Positions 18,031 through 22,647 of a stretch of DNA of 22,647 bases are shown here, piece by piece (position 1 is the first letter of the stretch; every line of letters starts with the position of its first letter). The stretch spans positions 1-22,647 of the forward strand of contig CABPSV020000216.1 of NCBI GenBank assembly GCA_902459845.2, written 5' to 3'. The notes under the pieces are model-generated. The model was given only the letters and a program-made list of their open reading frames with translations, was not told where the DNA came from and made no database searches. Source of the DNA: Hepatocystis sp. ex Piliocolobus tephrosceles. Taxonomy: Eukaryota; Apicomplexa; Aconoidasida; Haemosporida; Plasmodiidae. The translations under genes were made by a program, and so were the position numbers.

Positions 18031-18546
18031 CTATTCATATACAGTCGACAAAGCTTTAAGGCATAATTTTTTTCGTTTGTGATAATCTTTTTCTTTCCTA
18101 TTTATATCTGTCATCATTGTTTTTAAATTATCTTGTATTTTCTGAAAAAAAAATAGAGACATTATACATAAATGAGCATATATGATATACTACATCAACA
18201 TATATCCCATTTTTAATATAAAAAAAAAAAAAAAAAAAATACACTTATATTTATCGACATTATATAATTCCACATAAATATATACCTTTATTAACACTTG
18301 ACTTTTGCTTAACATATCTTTAGCACAAAAAATGGACTTGCCTTCTTCGTATATAGTTTTTATTTCATTCTTATCTAAATTAATTCCTTTCATGCTTTCA
18401 ATTAAAGCCTAATATAACAACATACATGTGTGTACATATACAATCAATCATGTATATGTATATGTATACGAATACATTTTTTTTATTTTATTTGCTATAA
18501 CTTTGGAAAATAAAAATGAAAAAAACAATAAGTAAGCTTCTTCTTC

Positions 18547-18577
<31 letters not shown>

Positions 18578-19319
18578 TTACGTTCATTTCATTTGTTAAT
18601 TTAATTATTTCCTTTTCGGTCATACTTACAATGTTTTTCTTTTTTTTTTCATATTTTATTTGTAGTTCATTTCTTCTATTTTTTTGTTTCTAAATAATAA
18701 AAGAAAAAAACAAAAAAAAATACATATGTAAATATATACGTGTAAATATATAAGTGTAAATATATACATGTAAATATATACGTGTAAATATATAAGTGTA
18801 AATATATACGTGTAAATATATACGTGTAAATATATACGTGTAAATATATACGTGTAAATATATATGTGTAAATATATACGTGTAAATATATACGTGTAAA
18901 TATATACGTGTAAATATATAAGTGTAAATATATACGTGTAAATATATAAGTGTAAATATATACGTGTAAATGTATACGTATAAATATATACGTGTAAATG
19001 TATACGTATAAATATATATGTATAAATACATATACATATGTGTCCATTTTTAATTTATTTCATTTTTTTTTTTTTTATGTTTATTTTTATTAACAAGTCC
19101 TATACCTCAATCAATAATTTAATATTGTTATCTATTTCATTTAAAGCTTCATGAAATGCTTTTTTTACAAAATTTTTCATTTTGTCTTTTTTTTCTTTTT
19201 GAGTACAAAGAATTTTGTTTATCATAGTATCAGTATCGGTGTCTTGTTCTGAGACCCCTTGACTGTGTGTTTTATCCTTATGAAAAAAGAAAAAAAAAGA
19301 AAAAAAGAAAAATAATATG

Positions 19320-19358
<39 letters not shown>

Positions 19359-20378
19359 ATAAGGGCAAATGGGTATTTGTATTTTGGCACTCTTTAAACT
19401 ATTTAATTATGTTAACTAAAACAATAGATAAATGTTTGTATGTATTATTTTCTTAAATGTAGCTTTTCAATTTTTACTTAAATTTTCTTACTGTTATTGC
19501 TTTTAAAGATGCTTCGTCTTCACACGTTTTTTTATGATTTGTCAGTTGTGACGATTTTAAGTGTTTTGACTTTTTACCATTTCTTTTTTTGTCTTTATTT
19601 CTTTTTTCAACTAAATAAAAAATTAAATATTTATTATATATAAAAATAATAAAGTGATAAAGTTTATTTTATATTTCTTATTTTTTCATATAATGTACAT
19701 TTATGACATGTATATGTAACATATATATATATATATATATATATTTTTCTTTTTGAGAGACCTTCACGTTCCACAGTTACAACTCCTTTTTGTGTGTTGT
19801 TTTTTAGCAATTTTTTATCACTATAAAAAATATAAATAAAATTATTTTAACATTTTTTTATGATTAAAAAAAAAAAAAAAAAAAAAAACTATTAATTCAA
19901 TTGTTAATGTAATTATTTGAATTATTATAGTTCTTCATTTTAAGTGTTACAATAAATTTTGCATACATGAACAGTCATATAGGTGTATATACTTACATAT
20001 ACGAAATTATATATGTGTAATTTTTTTTATTTTTTTGTTTTTTTTCCCGTGGTACCTTATGTTATTGTCCATAATCTGTTCGTTATCAGAAAACATAGGG
20101 TCTTCCAGTTCCCTATTTAAAGTTTTGTCCTTAAAAATAAATAATTAAATGAATAAATGAATATAATAACAGTGTTGGTAATGATATATTTTTTATTTTT
20201 TTTTTTTTATTAAATGTCTATTTTATCTTTTTTTTTTTTTTTTTTTTATTATTACAATAAAATCACTTAATGTCTCAGTTTTTTCTATTTTAGATTTCTT
20301 ATCATTAGTTGCTTCCGGTTCATTATTGTTTTCGTCTTTATTTAAAGTTTGTTTTATTTGCACATTTAACCTATTTTG

Positions 20379-20410
<32 letters not shown>

Positions 20411-21294
20411 ATTGATGTGGGTAAGACGTGATGATGTTTTATTGATGACATGTTTGGATTGTTCAGGCCGTTGTCTATATTGTTTTTTATTTTCATTTTT
20501 TGTGCTTACGTGTTTAAAAATTTGTTTAAGTCTTTCCGAATTTCTTTTGGGCAATTTTTAACCTCGATTGACAGAGAGAACATATTAGTTGTTTCGTAAT
20601 TTATGCTATTTTTTATATCCTCGCCCCTAAATAGTGATCATTTACAAAAATAAAACTTATTATGTTATCCTAAAATTATAAATTGTCTAAAGGGTATTCA
20701 AAAAGAGCAATAACAGGCAAACAAACGGACAAACAAACAAACAAAAAAACAAACAAACACATTATCAACATGTATTACCAAAGACAAAAAATATTTGTCT
20801 GATCGACTGTCCCTTTGCAATCCATTAGAAATATTGTTTTACTTTTAAAATGTATGGACATTATATGATAATAAGGAATTTCTATTTTACATTTTTCGTC
20901 AATTTCGTCTTCCTCTATCTCTTCACTTTTATAGTATATAAATACAGAACATTTTCCAAAATAACATATGAGGAATTCCCTGTTCACTATGTTTTGGTTT
21001 GCCTCTATTATAAACGATCCATTTTCAATGAATCGTTTTTTGTCAATGTAATTTTCTTCCTTTAACCAGTTTATACATTCTTCGTCAAACTTCAAAATTT
21101 TAAACTTTTTCAATCTTTTTATTGTTTTCATATCAACATTAAAATGTTTTGGGTTAAATGTATTTATGTCTATTCTTCTAAAAGACCTCCATAAAAATTC
21201 TGTATATGATACCTTAAGTTCTAAATCATTTTCAACTTTTATTTTTTCATATATCTGCTTCATTAAATTTGTTCTAACATAAAGTAAAAAGCAT

Positions 21295-21327
<33 letters not shown>

Positions 21328-21462
21328 AAAAAAAAATAAATAAATAAATAAAATAAAATAAAATGTGGATGTTATGTAAGAAATTATAATAAAACATGCA
21401 TTTATATATATATATATATAACAACTGATATAACTGTTTTTACTTATCTAAAAATACACAAT

Positions 21463-21496
<34 letters not shown>

Positions 21497-22301
21497 CATG
21501 TATATATTATATGTTTCTTTTCTACTATTCAAACACATTGACAACAATTAGTTTTTTATTTTTTTATAATGTGAGTTTAAAGCATATATAATTACAACTC
21601 GTTTGTAAAGGATGCTTCAATTTTTCTTCTATGTGATGAATTGTTAAAATTTAAAAACGAGCTTATGATTGAACATAAATGTCTCTTTAAACAATTAAAA
21701 CTAAAAAAGTAATTGAAATTATCATTTTCATAATTTGCATAATATATTAATTTACTGAAAATAAATTCACAAAATAGTATCGATGTATCAAAATCAACAT
21801 CTATAATTTTTTTTTCTTCAATGGCATTTTCTAATAAAACTTTAAAAACAACAAAAAAAAAAAAATAATAAAATAAAAATAATTGATTGTGCATGCACTT
21901 ATTTTTACAATTTCGTTTTATGTGCACATTAGTTACAAACATAAGATCGAGAATAATATATATTAAAAATTAATAAATTAAAAATTAAGAAAATATGTAG
22001 TAAATAAAATAAAACAATGGTTTTTAAAAAGTTAAAAACAGTTAGTAAATGGAGTAAATATAACACACCCAAATATATGTAAATAAATAAATATGTGTAT
22101 TTAGCAGTGTAAGAATTACTAATTTTTTCAACTATTTCCCAAACTACAGGTGACAAAAAACATTCCATATAATTTTCAAAAAAATATTCTAATATTTCTA
22201 TTAAAGTATTTAAATGTTTACTATTTATATTTCCTAAAATGTAAAAAGAGAAAAACAAAAATATATAATTCGATTGAATCTAATTTAATCGAAATTCTTA
22301 C

Positions 22302-22339
<38 letters not shown>

Positions 22340-22475
22340 ATAATAATAATAATAATAATAAAGACAACAGTTATATATTACCTTCATTGTCGCATAATTT
22401 TTTTAACTTTTTTGTTTTAAACAAAATCGTGTCTTTGGTTAAAACGTTCATATCATGTATTTTTAAGTTCATCAT
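18031..22475 (-). CDS. Thirteen-exon gene, candidate SYCP2-like meiotic chromosome-axis protein
   Basis: My exon model (high to low): 22475-22382, 22233-22120, 21839-21596, 21273-20779, 20626-20510, 20370-20256, 20129-20056, 19820-19762, 19610-19492, 19276-19106, 18689-18582, 18408-18286, 18141-18031. Every junction is GT-AG and phases agree throughout, giving 1944 nt, 647 residues and a TAG stop. An in-frame TAA lies directly before the ATG. Residues 1-220 are helical. Residues about 232-340 are beta-rich (IVNREFLICYFGKCSVFIYY, then IEIPYYHIMSIHF) like a PH/Spt16M-type fold. Residues 340-480 are a polar, Lys/Asn-rich linker. Residues about 485-640 form a charged coiled coil. Residues 154-180 (LMKQIYEKI, then DLELKVSYTEFLWR) resemble the end of the vertebrate SYCP2 ARM-like domain, and the order of domains matches SYCP2/Red1-type axis cores. 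This is my own recall-based comparison, not a search. Alternatives are another ARM-PH-coiled-coil chromatin or kinetochore protein. The exon model is strong; the function is moderate to weak. Confidence 0.82.
18727..19034. repeat. 14-bp minisatellite, about 22 copies, inside intron 10 of the 13-exon gene
   Basis: The unit tgtaaatatatacg has variants ending aag, atg or acatg. The right-hand part shows a 28-bp higher-order unit (tgtaaatgtatacg plus tataaatatatacg). The array fills most of the 416-bp intron 18690-19105. Because 14 is not a multiple of three and no stop occurs in the unit, long open frames cross it on the minus strand; they are not genes. Confidence 0.93.
21889..21898. promoter_or_regulatory. 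GTGCATGCAC palindrome containing the TGCATGCA ApiAP2-type site
   Basis: A 10-bp perfect palindrome containing TGCATGCA, a motif reported for at least one Plasmodium ApiAP2 DNA-binding domain. It lies in intron 2 of the 13-exon gene, about 580 bp after its start codon. Function is not shown by sequence alone. Confidence 0.3.
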
Positions 22476-22610
22476 TTAGCGAGTTAAATATATATATATA
22501 TATATATATATATAAGAATATGGTTATTAAAAGTTTAAAAAAAAGCAAAAAAATGTTGAAATTTTAAGTGTATATATAGTATTTTAATATCTTGAAAGAA
22601 TTAATAAAAT

Positions 22611-22647
<37 letters not shown>
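22476..22647. other. 5' flank of the 13-exon gene
   Basis: Upstream of the ATG at 22475 (minus sense). It contains two TA dinucleotide runs (22487-22514 and 22613-22647) and A-rich sequence. An in-frame TAA sits immediately before the ATG, so no coding extension is possible without splicing. The promoter probably lies beyond the window. Confidence 0.7.

Noticed and set aside
18676..19047. Minus-strand frames of 115-123 residues, rich in Ile, Tyr and Thr
   Set aside because: They read through the 14-bp intronic minisatellite and its flanks; composition is dictated by the repeat and the region is an intron in a phase-consistent model.
20366..20554. Minus-strand 62-residue open frame beginning PKRNSERLKQIFKHVST
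   Set aside because: It is an off-frame reading of exon 5 that runs into intron 5; the spliced frame with GTAAGC donor at 20509 fits both neighbours.

Overview
The window looks like nuclear chromosomal DNA from a malaria parasite (Plasmodium). Reasons: extreme A+T content, homopolymer tracts of 40-48 bp, coding sequence rich in Asn and Lys with low-complexity inserts, short spliceosomal introns with GTAAxx-type donors, and two recognisable genes, SEY1 and a type-I metacaspase. From memory, a SEY1-metacaspase 3 pair lies on P. falciparum chromosome 14 (around PF3D7_1416100/1416200). I cannot fix the species from this sequence.

Layout, left to right. Positions 1-430 are 3' flank. SEY1 (dynamin-like GTPase that fuses ER membranes) is on the minus strand at 431-3253. 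An intergenic region of about 3.1 kb (3254-6334) holds only homopolymers and short repeats. A very large metacaspase-like gene (MCA3 type, minus strand, 6335-13531) follows. It carries five unrelated tandem-repeat modules, lacks the catalytic His/Cys pair, and may have a 5' coding extension cut off by a 16-A homopolymer. Positions 13782-16512 are a divergent intergenic region with no supportable gene.

On the plus strand, 16513-17915 is a two-exon gene of the N-acyl-phosphatidylethanolamine phospholipase D (NAPE-PLD) fold. Only one of the seven expected metal ligands survives, so it is probably a pseudoenzyme. It converges, with a 115-bp gap containing a poly(A) tract, on a 13-exon minus-strand gene at 18031-22475 that I assembled exon by exon with consistent splice phases (647 residues).

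This 13-exon gene is the most interesting find. It has a helical N-terminus, a beta-rich middle domain, a disordered linker and a C-terminal coiled coil. Local sequence resemblance suggests an SYCP2-like meiotic chromosome-axis protein. Such axis proteins are not, as far as I know, generally recognised in Plasmodium.

The four genes do not form an operon or an obvious pathway. Two of them (metacaspase and NAPE-PLD-like) appear to be catalytically dead members of enzyme families.
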